From the NCBI RefSeq assembly GCF_006658505.1, contig NZ_VFUZ01000014.1, positions 109,227 through 173,226 on the forward strand: a stretch of 64,000 nucleotides of DNA, read 5' to 3'. The stretch's first letter is position 1; each line of letters begins with the position of its first letter. Both the position numbers and the translations under genes were made by a program. Source of the DNA: Mesorhizobium sp. B2-4-15 (GTDB taxonomy: Bacteria > Pseudomonadota > Alphaproteobacteria > Rhizobiales > Rhizobiaceae). This document shows positions 1 to 7,263 of the stretch, piece after piece. The notes under the pieces are model-generated. The model worked only from the letters and a program-made list of their open reading frames with translations, was not told the DNA's origin and did not search any database.

Positions 1-2
1 TG

Positions 3-68
3 TTCCTCGGCATCGGCATGGCGATACTGGTGAGGACGCCGTATCCGGCGGATCGGCCGGCGGGGTAA
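3..68 (+). CDS. 3' end of an unidentified, possibly membrane, protein (partial)
   Basis: An open frame enters from the left edge and ends at TAA 66-68. Only 21 residues are visible: a short hydrophobic stretch (FLGIGMAILV) followed by a polar tail ending RPAG. This looks like the last membrane helix and C-terminus of an integral membrane protein, but the family cannot be told. It converges on cobD, with a palindromic repeat between them. Other frames here are also short, so the call is tentative. Confidence 0.35.
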   Translation, partial: FLGIGMAILVRTPYPADRPAG

Positions 69-70
69 GT

Positions 71-176
71 TTACCCTCCCCCTTGTGGGGAGGGTCGATC
101 CGCGAAGCGGAGCGGGGTGGGGGCCCACCGCTCCCCCGGCACTACGCGCCGACCCTCCCAACAAGGGGGAGGGTAA
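71..176. repeat. RIME-like palindromic intergenic repeat
   Basis: The outer arms form a perfect 16-bp inverted repeat (71-86 against 161-176, beginning TTACCCTCCCCCTTG). The inside is GC-rich and itself partly palindromic. Architecture and sequence style match the mosaic palindromic elements of Rhizobiales intergenic DNA. It lies between two convergent genes and could act as a bidirectional terminator. It has the same layout as the elements at 3541, 7137 and 11153, although the sequence is not identical. Confidence 0.7.
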
Positions 177-178
177 CG

Positions 179-1150
179 TCACGCCACGATGACAATCACC
201 GAGACCATCCCGAACAGCGCAATCAGCAGGTAGTCGGCGACCCGATAGAGTTGCAACGCCCGCCTGATGTCGCCGCTGTCGACGTCGCGGCGGCCGCCTT
301 CGCCCATGAAAACGTCGTCGACCACCACGCCGCCATAGCTGCGCGGTCCGGCGAGCGCGAGTCCAAGCGCTCCGGCCATGGCCGCTTCCGGCCAGCCGGC
401 GTTGGGCGAACGGTGCTTTTTGGCGTCGCGCCACACCGCAGTCCAGGCGTTGCGGGGATCGGCTTCCTTGACCAGGAAAGCAGCCAGCACGATCAGCAGA
501 GCCGTCAGCCGCGACGCCGGCAGGTTGATCCAATCGTCGAAGCGCGCCGCCGCCCAGCCGAACGCCTCGTGGCGCGGGGTGCGGTGGCCGATCATTGAAT
601 CGGCGGTGTTGGCCGCCTTGTAGGCAGCACCTCCTGCTAGCCCGCCGACGCCTGTCCAGAAGGCGGGGGCGACGATGCCGTCGGAAAAATTCTCGGCCAG
701 GCTTTCGATCGCCGCGCGGCAGACGCCGGCCCTGTCGAGCGTCTCCGGGTCACGACCGACGATTCGCGAGACGGCGACACGGCCCATGGCGAGGCCACCC
801 GAGTCAAGCGAGTCCGCCACGGCCTCGACATGTTCATACAGGCTCTTCTGCGACAGGAAAGACGTCGCCAGAAGGGCGGCAATGATCAGTCCCAGGGGAA
901 CGAACCAGAGCAGAAGGATCTGCACGCAAAGGCCGATCACCGCCGGTACCAGCACGATGACCAGAAGCGCCCGGACGCCGCGTTGGCGACGCAGCGCGTC
1001 GGTATCAGTGGCGCGGTTGAGCCCGCGATCGAGAAAGGATATCAGGCTGCCGAACCACGTCACCGGATGACCGATGGCGCGAAACAGCCAGTCCGGATAA
1101 CCCAGGACGAATTCGACGGCCAGTGACAGGAAAGCGATCAGGACTGACAT
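179..1150 (-). CDS. cobD: Adenosylcobinamide-phosphate synthase CobD/CbiB
   Basis: This integral membrane enzyme of late cobalamin synthesis attaches the aminopropanol arm to adenosylcobyric acid. The N-terminus MSVLIAFLSLAVEFVLGYPD followed by GHPVTWFG is the family signature. Several hydrophobic helices follow, and the protein ends in a membrane segment (YLLIALFGMVSVIVIV). Length is 323 residues, normal for CobD. The frame is open further upstream, but the family alignment supports ATG 1150. That codon lies inside the tetranucleotide CATG, which also holds the cobC start on the other strand, so the two genes are head to head with no spacer. Confidence 0.93.
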   Translation of the reverse strand: MSVLIAFLSLAVEFVLGYPDWLFRAIGHPVTWFGSLISFLDRGLNRATDTDALRRQRGVRALLVIVLVPAVIGLCVQILLLWFVPLGLIIAALLATSFLSQKSLYEHVEAVADSLDSGGLAMGRVAVSRIVGRDPETLDRAGVCRAAIESLAENFSDGIVAPAFWTGVGGLAGGAAYKAANTADSMIGHRTPRHEAFGWAAARFDDWINLPASRLTALLIVLAAFLVKEADPRNAWTAVWRDAKKHRSPNAGWPEAAMAGALGLALAGPRSYGGVVVDDVFMGEGGRRDVDSGDIRRALQLYRVADYLLIALFGMVSVIVIVA

Positions 1151-2195
1151 GAAGCTTCTTGAAGGAGCGGTGGACCATGGTGGAAGTCTTGGCCGGGCGA
1201 GGGCGCTTTTCCCCAACGCCTTGCTGCCTTTCGTCGACCTCTCGACCGGTATCAATCCGCACTCCTACCCGCTTTTCGACTTGCCCGCCACCTCGCTGTC
1301 GCGATTGCCGGAAACAGGGCGCGGGCGTGAGCTTACAGAGATCGCGGCCAGCACCTATGGTGCGCCGTCGCCCGCAAATGTCGTCGCGGCGCCCGGCACG
1401 CAGATCCTGTTGCCGCGCGTGGCATCGCTGATCAGACCCGGCAAGGCATTGGTGCTGGGGCCGACCTATGCCGAACACGCCCGGGCGGCGGCAATCGCCG
1501 GGCACGAGGTGTCCGGGGTCAGCGATTTTGCGGCGCTCGCCGACGCCGACCTTGCCATCATCGTCAATCCCAACAACCCGGATGGGCGCGTCATCGAGCG
1601 CGACCGGCTGCTGGTGCTCGCCGCAGGATTGCGCGCCAGAGGCGGCCTGCTGGTCGTCGACGAGGCCTTCATGGATGTCGGCCCGCGCGAACACAGCCTC
1701 GCAGGCGATGTCGGCCAGGGCGGCATCGTCGTGCTGCGCTCGTTCGGTAAGTTCTTTGGCCTGGCCGGCGTGCGGCTTGGATTCGCGCTTTCCGATACGC
1801 CAACGGTGGACCTGCTGGAAACGCAATTCGGCCCATGGGCCGTCGCCGGTCCGGCGCTGGAATATGGTATCCGCGCGCTCGCCGATATCGGCTGGCAGGA
1901 CGCGATGCGGATATCGCTCGCGGAGGCATCGGCGCGGCTCGACGCGCTGTTCGGCCGCTTCGGCGTGTCCGTTGCCGGTGGTACCACGCTGTTCCGCTAT
2001 CTCGGTCTGGCGGATGCCGCCGGCCTGTTTTCCGCGCTTGGCGAGCACGGTATCCTGCTGCGGCATTTCTCCGACCGGCCGCATGTCCTGCGCGCAGGCC
2101 TGCCGGGGAGTGACGAAGAATGGCGGCGGCTCGAATTCGCTCTTGCCGGCTGGGCTTCGCGGCGCGACGATGGCGCCAGGGAGATCGCGCGATGA
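1149..2195 (+). CDS. cobC: Threonine-phosphate decarboxylase CobC (PLP enzyme)
   Basis: This fold-type I PLP enzyme makes the aminopropanol phosphate used by CobD. Seen: N-terminal DHGGSLGRA and FVDLSTGINPHSYP typical of CobC, the NPNNPDGR substrate and phosphate region, VVDEAFMD (PLP Asp region), and SFGKFFGLAG with the Schiff-base Lys near residue 201. Length is 348 residues, as expected. An AGGA about five bases upstream supports ATG 1149. The stop overlaps the start of the next gene (ATGA), so translation is probably coupled to the phosphatase-like gene. Confidence 0.93.
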   Translation: MKLLEGAVDHGGSLGRARALFPNALLPFVDLSTGINPHSYPLFDLPATSLSRLPETGRGRELTEIAASTYGAPSPANVVAAPGTQILLPRVASLIRPGKALVLGPTYAEHARAAAIAGHEVSGVSDFAALADADLAIIVNPNNPDGRVIERDRLLVLAAGLRARGGLLVVDEAFMDVGPREHSLAGDVGQGGIVVLRSFGKFFGLAGVRLGFALSDTPTVDLLETQFGPWAVAGPALEYGIRALADIGWQDAMRISLAEASARLDALFGRFGVSVAGGTTLFRYLGLADAAGLFSALGEHGILLRHFSDRPHVLRAGLPGSDEEWRRLEFALAGWASRRDDGAREIAR

Positions 2196-2716
2196 TGATC
2201 CATGTCTGTTCGCTGGCAAAGGTCGAGGAAACGGTGGCGAGGACCGGTGCCGACCGCCTGCTGTCGCTGCTCGCCGCCGGAACCGAGGTGGTGCGCCCGG
2301 CCTCGATCGCCAGGGAAAACCATCTGCATCTGGTCATGCACGACATTGCTATAGCGCAGGACGGCATGACCATGCCGGGCGAGGATCACGTGCGCAACCT
2401 GCTCGATTTCGCGCGCCGGTGGGATAGGGCAAGGCCGATGGTGGTGCATTGCTATGCAGGCATCAGTCGTTCGACCGCTTCGGCCTATATCATCGCCGCC
2501 GCCCTGGCGCCGAAACGCGACGAGGCCGAATTGGCTCAGACATTGCGGACGCTATCCCCCTCGGCGACACCCAATCCGCGCCTGATTGCCGTGGCGGATG
2601 CCCTGCTTGATCGCAATGGCCGCATGATCGAGGCGATCCTGTCGATCGGCCGTGGCGCCGACGCCTTCGAGGGCACGCCTTTTGCGCTGAAGATCGACGC
2701 TCAGGAGACTATCTAA
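2192..2716 (+). CDS. Tyrosine-phosphatase-like protein in the cob cluster
   Basis: A 174-residue protein with the cysteine-phosphatase P-loop HCYAGISRS: nucleophile Cys87, five residues, Arg93. The ATG at 2192 overlaps the cobC stop in ATGA; the frame is open further upstream but that part lies within cobC and looks non-native. No membrane segment or signal peptide is visible, so it is probably cytosolic. The tight coupling to cobC suggests a role in cobalamin assembly, for example removing a phosphate from an intermediate, but that is inference. A general protein tyrosine phosphatase is equally possible. The 3' end overlaps the convergent creatininase-family gene by 8 bp. Confidence 0.75.
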   Translation: MMIHVCSLAKVEETVARTGADRLLSLLAAGTEVVRPASIARENHLHLVMHDIAIAQDGMTMPGEDHVRNLLDFARRWDRARPMVVHCYAGISRSTASAYIIAAALAPKRDEAELAQTLRTLSPSATPNPRLIAVADALLDRNGRMIEAILSIGRGADAFEGTPFALKIDAQETI

Positions 2717-3512
2717 GCCACTCCGCGAGCTTTGCCTCGCGCACATCGTTGAGCAGGCTGATGAACCCGCCGGCCTGATGTTCCGCAGTCAAGCGCCCTT
2801 TTTCGGCTGTCGCGATGCTGGCGTCGCCGACCACGCCGTTCGGGTTCAGGTCGCTGGCGAGCCAGGCAAAGGCGTGGGTGCCGGTGTGGCGCAGCAGCGA
2901 GAATTCCTTCTCGGCTTTGGCGACGTTGGAAACGAAATTGTCGGCCTTGCCCATGTCGACCAGATCCGGCCGGAAATGCAGCATCAGCGACGTCTCCACG
3001 TCGCCGCCATGGATGCCGTGCCGATCCTCGAGTTCGGTGTACATGCCGGCCGGGCGGCCGAAGCGCTGCCAGCTCGTCTTCACCGCCAGCATCTTTTCGC
3101 GGACGCGCAATTCACGCGTGATGATGCCCATGATCTCCTCATTGCCGCCATGCGAATTGACGACGACGAGCTTGCGCACACCGGCGCGCGCGACCGACAG
3201 GCCAAGCTCGGTCCAGGCCTCGACCAGTGTCGTTGCCGGCAAGGTAAGCGTGCCCGGCGCGTGCAGATGCTCGTTCGACTTGCCCACCGCCTGAACCGGC
3301 AGGATGCGGATGTCGAGATCGTCGGGCAGACGCGAAATGACCGTGTCGAGCATGCCGTTCATGATCGAGGTGTCGGTCGAGACAGGCAGATGCGGCCCGT
3401 GCTGTTCGATCGCCGCAACCGGCAGCACGGCGATCGTCGTCTCGGGATCGACCGAGGCATATTCGGTGGTCCGGTAGTCACCCCACCAGACGCGTCTTTT
3501 TGTCTTGTCCAT
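2709..3512 (-). CDS. Creatininase-family amidohydrolase
   Basis: A 267-residue cytosolic metal-dependent hydrolase of the creatininase superfamily (creatinine amidohydrolase, formamide hydrolases and relatives). Visible metal ligands match the family: AAIEQHGPH gives Glu36 and His38, VSTDTS gives Asp47, NSHGGNEE gives His121, and HGGDVETS carries the late Glu. A GAGG ribosome site precedes ATG 3512. It lies convergent to the cob genes and upstream of a Rid-family gene region. Creatinine as substrate would feed sarcosine into pathways encoded in this window, but the family covers other substrates, so the substrate is unassigned. Confidence 0.85.
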   Translation of the reverse strand: MDKTKRRVWWGDYRTTEYASVDPETTIAVLPVAAIEQHGPHLPVSTDTSIMNGMLDTVISRLPDDLDIRILPVQAVGKSNEHLHAPGTLTLPATTLVEAWTELGLSVARAGVRKLVVVNSHGGNEEIMGIITRELRVREKMLAVKTSWQRFGRPAGMYTELEDRHGIHGGDVETSLMLHFRPDLVDMGKADNFVSNVAKAEKEFSLLRHTGTHAFAWLASDLNPNGVVGDASIATAEKGRLTAEHQAGGFISLLNDVREAKLAEWLR

Positions 3513-3540
3513 TTTGACCTCGAAGAAACTGAAGCGCGTC

Positions 3541-3670
3541 GGCGCCGCCCCTCACCCTTATCCTCTCCCCGTGAAGAACGGGGAGAGGAAGACGCGAACG
3601 TCGCAGCTTCTCCCTTCTCCCCGTCACTATACGGGGAGAAGGTGCCGGCAGGCGGATGAGGGGCGGCGCC
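3541..3670. repeat. RIME-like palindromic intergenic repeat
   Basis: Outer arms GGCGCCGCCCCTCA (3541-3554) and TGAGGGGCGGCGCC (3657-3670) are perfect inverted repeats of 14 bp. Inside are two hairpins built on CTCTCCCCGT/ACGGGGAGAG and TTCTCCCCGT/ACGGGGAGAA. The right half is nearly identical to that of the element at 7137-7263. It separates two minus-strand genes. Confidence 0.85.
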
Positions 3671-3727
3671 AGCCTTTGATAGTTTGACTTTAGACCATCG
3701 GCCAGTCGATTCGTAGCGCGGCGCTTC

Positions 3728-4111
3728 TCATCCTGCCGCGATTGCCTCGACCTCGACCTTGAATTCGGGCCTGGCAAAGCCGGAAACGATCATCAGCGTC
3801 GAGGCCGGCGCCGGGTTCGAAAACAGCCGGTCGCGGACATCCATATAGGGCCGCAAATATGCGCGGTCGGTGACATAGGCATTGATTCTCACGATGTCCT
3901 GCAGTCCCAGCCCCGCCTCGCCGAGCACCGCCGCGATGTTGCGGAAGCAGAGCTCGGCCTGGGCGCCAGCGTCCTCGGGGATTTGGTCGTCCGCCGTGAT
4001 GGCGACCTGGCCCGAGCACAGGACCAGCCGCTTGCCGGCCGGCACCTCGACACCGTGGCTATAGCGGGCAAAGGGCGGCTTGATCGACTTGGGGGTGAGA
4101 AACTTGAACAT
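3728..4111 (-). CDS. Rid family protein (RidA-like), non-canonical subgroup
   Basis: A 127-residue protein of the YjgF/YER057c/UK114 (Rid) family. Canonical RidA hydrolyses reactive enamine/imine intermediates. Family features are LCSGQVAIT, QAELCFRNIAAVLGEAG, DIVRINAYVTD and the C-terminal KVEVEAIAAG. Canonical RidA has an arginine in the PARS-type segment before the last strand; here it reads NPAPASTLMIVS without that Arg, which points to one of the other Rid subgroups whose activity is less certain. GGAGATT precedes ATG 4111. It lies divergent from the ABC transporter cluster and may support that catabolic pathway. Confidence 0.85.
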   Translation of the reverse strand: MFKFLTPKSIKPPFARYSHGVEVPAGKRLVLCSGQVAITADDQIPEDAGAQAELCFRNIAAVLGEAGLGLQDIVRINAYVTDRAYLRPYMDVRDRLFSNPAPASTLMIVSGFARPEFKVEVEAIAAG

Positions 4112-4152
4112 GGCAATCTCCGGTTTGCCGTCAGCCTGGGACGGGTTTCATT

Positions 4153-4194
4153 ACAGCTTCAAGATGGCGGTGCACAGCTTCAAGATGGCGGTGC
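4153..4194 (+). repeat. Perfect 21-bp tandem duplication upstream of an ABC operon
   Basis: The 21-bp unit beginning ACAGCTTCAAGATGG occurs twice without a gap (4153-4173 and 4174-4194). It lies in the 287-bp divergent region between the Rid gene and the ABC transporter operon, about 200 bp upstream of the binding-protein start. It may be a slippage duplication or a duplicated regulator site. Confidence 0.8.
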
Positions 4195-4398
4195 ATGTCG
4201 CCGGTGCGATTGTGGACAGGCGTTCAAAAAATGGGCACGATGCCTCCGGTGCAGCACGACCTTTCCGGCTTTCGCAGATGGCTGTGGTGCAGGCGGGCGG
4301 GTCCCGGCGTGAGACGCCAGTGGCATGTGTCTTGCTTCTTGAATCTTTGGTGTCGAGCCTGGCGCGTGGAGCGCCGGAGCAAACAAAGGGTGGTGTCG

Positions 4399-5403
4399 AT
4401 GTACGGAAAACAGAAGATCTCGGTGGGCGTGGTAGCCTTGCTGGCCGCCAGCACGCTGGGGGCCGCGGCGAATGAAAAAGCCACCTTCGGCACCAACTGG
4501 CTGGCCGAGCCGGAACATGGCGGATATTACCAGGCCGTGGCCGATGGCACCTATGCCGCCTGCGGCCTCGATGTCACCATCATGCAGGGCGGCCCGCAGG
4601 TCAGCGGGCGGCCGATGCTGCTGGCCGGCAAGATCGATTTTTACATGGGCGGCAATCTGCTGTCGGCCTTCGATGCCGTGCAGCAGGGCATTCCGATGCG
4701 AGTCGTGGCCGCCGACTTCCAGAAGGATCCGCAGGTCATCATGTCACACCCCGGCGAAGGGCTCGACAAATGGGAGGATCTGAAGAACGCCGACCAGTAT
4801 ATTCTGGGCGACGAGGGCGTGCAGACGTTCTTCCAATGGATGGTCATCGAGCTCGGCTTCGATGCCGCCAAGCGCGTGCCTTACACCTATAACACCGCTC
4901 CCTTCATCGCCAACAAGAAGTCGATCCAGCAGGGTTACGTCACTTCAGAGCCGTTCGCGGTCCAGAAGGAAGGCGGCTTCGTGCCGAACCAGTTCCTGCT
5001 GGCCGACTATGGCTGGGACACCTATTCGACGACGATCGAGGTGATGCAGGATACGATCGACAAGAAGCCGGAGGTGGTCCAGTGCTTCGTCGATGGCTCG
5101 GCCAAGGGCTGGTACAAATATCTCTACGGCGACAACAAGGCCGCCAACGACATGATCAAGAAAGACAATCCCGACATGACGGACGCGCAGATCGCTTTCT
5201 CGATCGAGCAGATGAAGAAGTTCGGTCTTGCCGATTCGGGCGACACCGAAAAGCTTGGCATCGGGGCCATGACGGATGCGCGGATCAAGAGTTTCTACGA
5301 CAAGATGGTCAAGGCCAAGGTCGCACCCGGCGGCATCGACATCAAGAAGGCCTATACGTTGGCCTTCGTCAACAAGGGCGTGGGGCTCGAGCTGAAGAAA
5401 TAG
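4399..5403 (+). CDS. ABC transporter substrate-binding protein, NMT1/THI5-like
   Basis: A periplasmic solute-binding protein of about 334 residues. ATG 4399 is preceded by AAAGGG at 4385-4390, and a Sec signal peptide follows (MYGKQKISVGVVALLAASTL, Ala-rich cleavage region). The mature part has the NMT1/THI5-like pattern: FGTNWLAEPEHGGYYQA, GLDVTIMQGGP, then MLLAGKIDFYMGG and GIPMRVVA. This family binds pyrimidines such as hydroxymethylpyrimidine, or sulfonates and other small organics. It is the first gene of an operon with an ATPase and a permease, followed by a cytosine-deaminase-like gene, so a pyrimidine-like ligand is plausible but unproven. Confidence 0.88.
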   Translation: MYGKQKISVGVVALLAASTLGAAANEKATFGTNWLAEPEHGGYYQAVADGTYAACGLDVTIMQGGPQVSGRPMLLAGKIDFYMGGNLLSAFDAVQQGIPMRVVAADFQKDPQVIMSHPGEGLDKWEDLKNADQYILGDEGVQTFFQWMVIELGFDAAKRVPYTYNTAPFIANKKSIQQGYVTSEPFAVQKEGGFVPNQFLLADYGWDTYSTTIEVMQDTIDKKPEVVQCFVDGSAKGWYKYLYGDNKAANDMIKKDNPDMTDAQIAFSIEQMKKFGLADSGDTEKLGIGAMTDARIKSFYDKMVKAKVAPGGIDIKKAYTLAFVNKGVGLELKK

Positions 5404-5416
5404 GCCGGGTCCCGGC

Positions 5417-6247
5417 ATGATAAGGGAAAAGGTGGCGCAAGCGCCAGCGAATGCGTGGGACGTCGCTCCGGCATTGTTGGCGCTGCGTGGCGTCGGCAAG
5501 GTCTTTTCCAATGGCGTGACGGCGCTGAGCGATGTCGATCTGACGATCCGGGAAGGCGATTTCCTCAGCCTGCTCGGCCCGTCAGGCTGCGGCAAATCGA
5601 CGGCGCTGCGGCTGATCGCCGGCCTGTCGACGCCGACCTCGGGCACGCTCGATTGGCGTGGCGGCGGTTCGCTCGATCGCGCCAACATCGGCTTCGTCTT
5701 CCAGGAGCCGACCCTGCTCCCCTGGGCCAGCGTCTTCGACAATGTCTGGCTGCCGCTCAGGCTGAAAGGCATGTCCCGCGCCAAGGCCGCTCCGGCGATA
5801 ACGGAGATGCTGGCACGGGTTCACCTGACTGGCTTCGAGGATGCGGTGCCGCGCGAGCTCTCCGGCGGCATGAAGATGCGCGTGTCGATCGCGCGCGCCA
5901 TGGTGACCAGGCCGCGCGTGCTGTTGATGGACGAGCCTTTCGCCGCGCTCGACGAGATCACCCGCTTCAAGCTCAACAACGACCTGCTGGAACTGTGGCA
6001 GGACGAGCGCTTCACCGTCGTCTTCGTCACCCACAGCGTCTTCGAGAGCGTGTTTCTCTCCAATCGGGTGGTCGTCATGGCGGCGCGACCGGGCAGGGTC
6101 TTCGAAGAACTTGCGATCGAGGCATCCTATCCGCGCGATGAGGTATTTCGCACCTCGCCGGACTATGCATCCCTTTGCCGGCAAGCCTCCGACGTGCTGG
6201 TCAATGCCATCAATTCAACAGCGGGCTCGCACCATGACGGCCATTGA
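5417..6247 (+). CDS. ABC transporter ATPase, nitrate/sulfonate/pyrimidine type
   Basis: A 276-residue nucleotide-binding subunit. It has Walker A GPSGCGKST, Q-loop VFQEPTLLPWASV, signature LSGGMKMR, Walker B VLLMDEPFAALDE and switch His in VFVTHSVFES. ATG 5417 lies 13 bp after the binding-protein stop. The C-terminus overlaps the permease start by 14 bp. The closest families are SsuB/TauB/ThiZ-like importers. It would energise uptake of the ligand bound by the preceding protein. Confidence 0.9.
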   Translation: MIREKVAQAPANAWDVAPALLALRGVGKVFSNGVTALSDVDLTIREGDFLSLLGPSGCGKSTALRLIAGLSTPTSGTLDWRGGGSLDRANIGFVFQEPTLLPWASVFDNVWLPLRLKGMSRAKAAPAITEMLARVHLTGFEDAVPRELSGGMKMRVSIARAMVTRPRVLLMDEPFAALDEITRFKLNNDLLELWQDERFTVVFVTHSVFESVFLSNRVVVMAARPGRVFEELAIEASYPRDEVFRTSPDYASLCRQASDVLVNAINSTAGSHHDGH

Positions 6248-7085
6248 GGAGCGGGTGCTCAAGCTCGACCCGGAGGAAACGCGCCGGGTGCGCCAGGAGC
6301 GGCTCGAGCGGATCGGCCGCTGGGTGCTGCCGCTGGCGATCATGATCCTGGCCATCTGGCTGTGGGATCGCGTCTGCGTGTGGAACACGATCCCGCAATA
6401 TATCCTGCCGCGTCCCGGCATGGTGCTGTGGACGCTCTACAACGATGCCGGCCTGCTGTTCTCGGCACTGCTGGTCACCTTGCGCATCACCTTCCTCAGC
6501 CTGCTTTTGGCCGTTGTTGGCGGCGTCGGGCTGGCGGTCCTGTTCGCGCAATCGAAATGGGTGGAGATGTCGTTCTTTCCGTTCGCCATCGTGCTGCAGG
6601 TGACGCCGATCGTGGCGATCTTCCCGCTGATCAACATCTATGTCGACAACCAGACGACCAAGCTTCTGCTGTGCGCCTGGATCGTCGCCTTCTTCCCGAT
6701 CCTGTCCAACACCACGCTCGGCCTCAACTCGGTCGACCGTAATCTGCGCGACTTGTTCAAGCTCAACGGCGCGACGCGTTGGCAGCAGCTGCGCTATCTC
6801 AGGCTGCCGGCGGCGATGCCGTATTTCCTCGGTGGGCTGAAGATCGCCGGCGGCCTGTCGCTGATCGGCGCCGTGGTGGCCGAGTTCGTCGCTGGCGCCA
6901 CCGGCCAGTCGTCGGGGCTTGCCTCGCGCATCATCGAGGCCGGCTACCGGCTCAACGCGCCGCGACTGTTCGCGGCGCTGTTTCTGATTTCGTTGACGGG
7001 AATCCTGATCTTCCTGGTGCTGTCGCTGATCTCGCATCTCATTTTGCGGCGCTGGCATGAAAGCGCGCTCAAGCAGGAGCGGTAA
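6234..7085 (+). CDS. ABC transporter permease, BPD transport family
   Basis: A 283-residue inner-membrane permease starting at ATG 6234 inside the ATPase 3' end (14-bp overlap). A cytoplasmic N-terminus (MTAIEERVLKLDPEE) is followed by about six hydrophobic segments. The EAA-like cytoplasmic loop reads LNGATRWQQLRYLRLPAAMPYFLGGLK, given here only to locate it near residues 175-200. The family is SsuC/TauC-like. It forms the importer with the two upstream genes. Confidence 0.88.
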   Translation: MTAIEERVLKLDPEETRRVRQERLERIGRWVLPLAIMILAIWLWDRVCVWNTIPQYILPRPGMVLWTLYNDAGLLFSALLVTLRITFLSLLLAVVGGVGLAVLFAQSKWVEMSFFPFAIVLQVTPIVAIFPLINIYVDNQTTKLLLCAWIVAFFPILSNTTLGLNSVDRNLRDLFKLNGATRWQQLRYLRLPAAMPYFLGGLKIAGGLSLIGAVVAEFVAGATGQSSGLASRIIEAGYRLNAPRLFAALFLISLTGILIFLVLSLISHLILRRWHESALKQER

Positions 7086-7136
7086 CGTTGTTGTATTTTG
7101 CTTGCTGTGGCGGCTGCTCGCTTATTCCAATGTCGG

Positions 7137-7263
7137 CGCTGCCCCTCACCCTTACCCTCTCCCTGTATAGGGACGGGGAGAGGGGGGCGTCAGCGCGGGA
7201 GCTTCTCCCTTCTCCCCGTCCCTATACGGGGAGAAGGTGCCGGCAGGCGGATGAGGGGCAGCG
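7137..7263. repeat. RIME-like repeat ending at a start codon
   Basis: Outer arms CGCTGCCCCTCA (7137-7148) and TGAGGGGCAGCG (7252-7263) are perfect inverted repeats. Two internal hairpins, CCGTCCCTATACGGGGAG and its left partner, match the element at 3541-3670. The right end abuts the ATG at 7264, so the GAGGGG of the repeat arm sits at ribosome-binding distance from the amidohydrolase start. Confidence 0.85.

Noticed and set aside
1150..1255. An N-terminal extension of CobD by about 35 residues.
   Set aside because: The extra residues do not resemble CobD and would overlap the cobC coding region; the family N-terminus fits ATG 1150.
1..2200. A cobalamin riboswitch near cobD and cobC.
   Set aside because: The genes start head to head without a leader, and I could not see the conserved B12-box in the neighbouring sequence.
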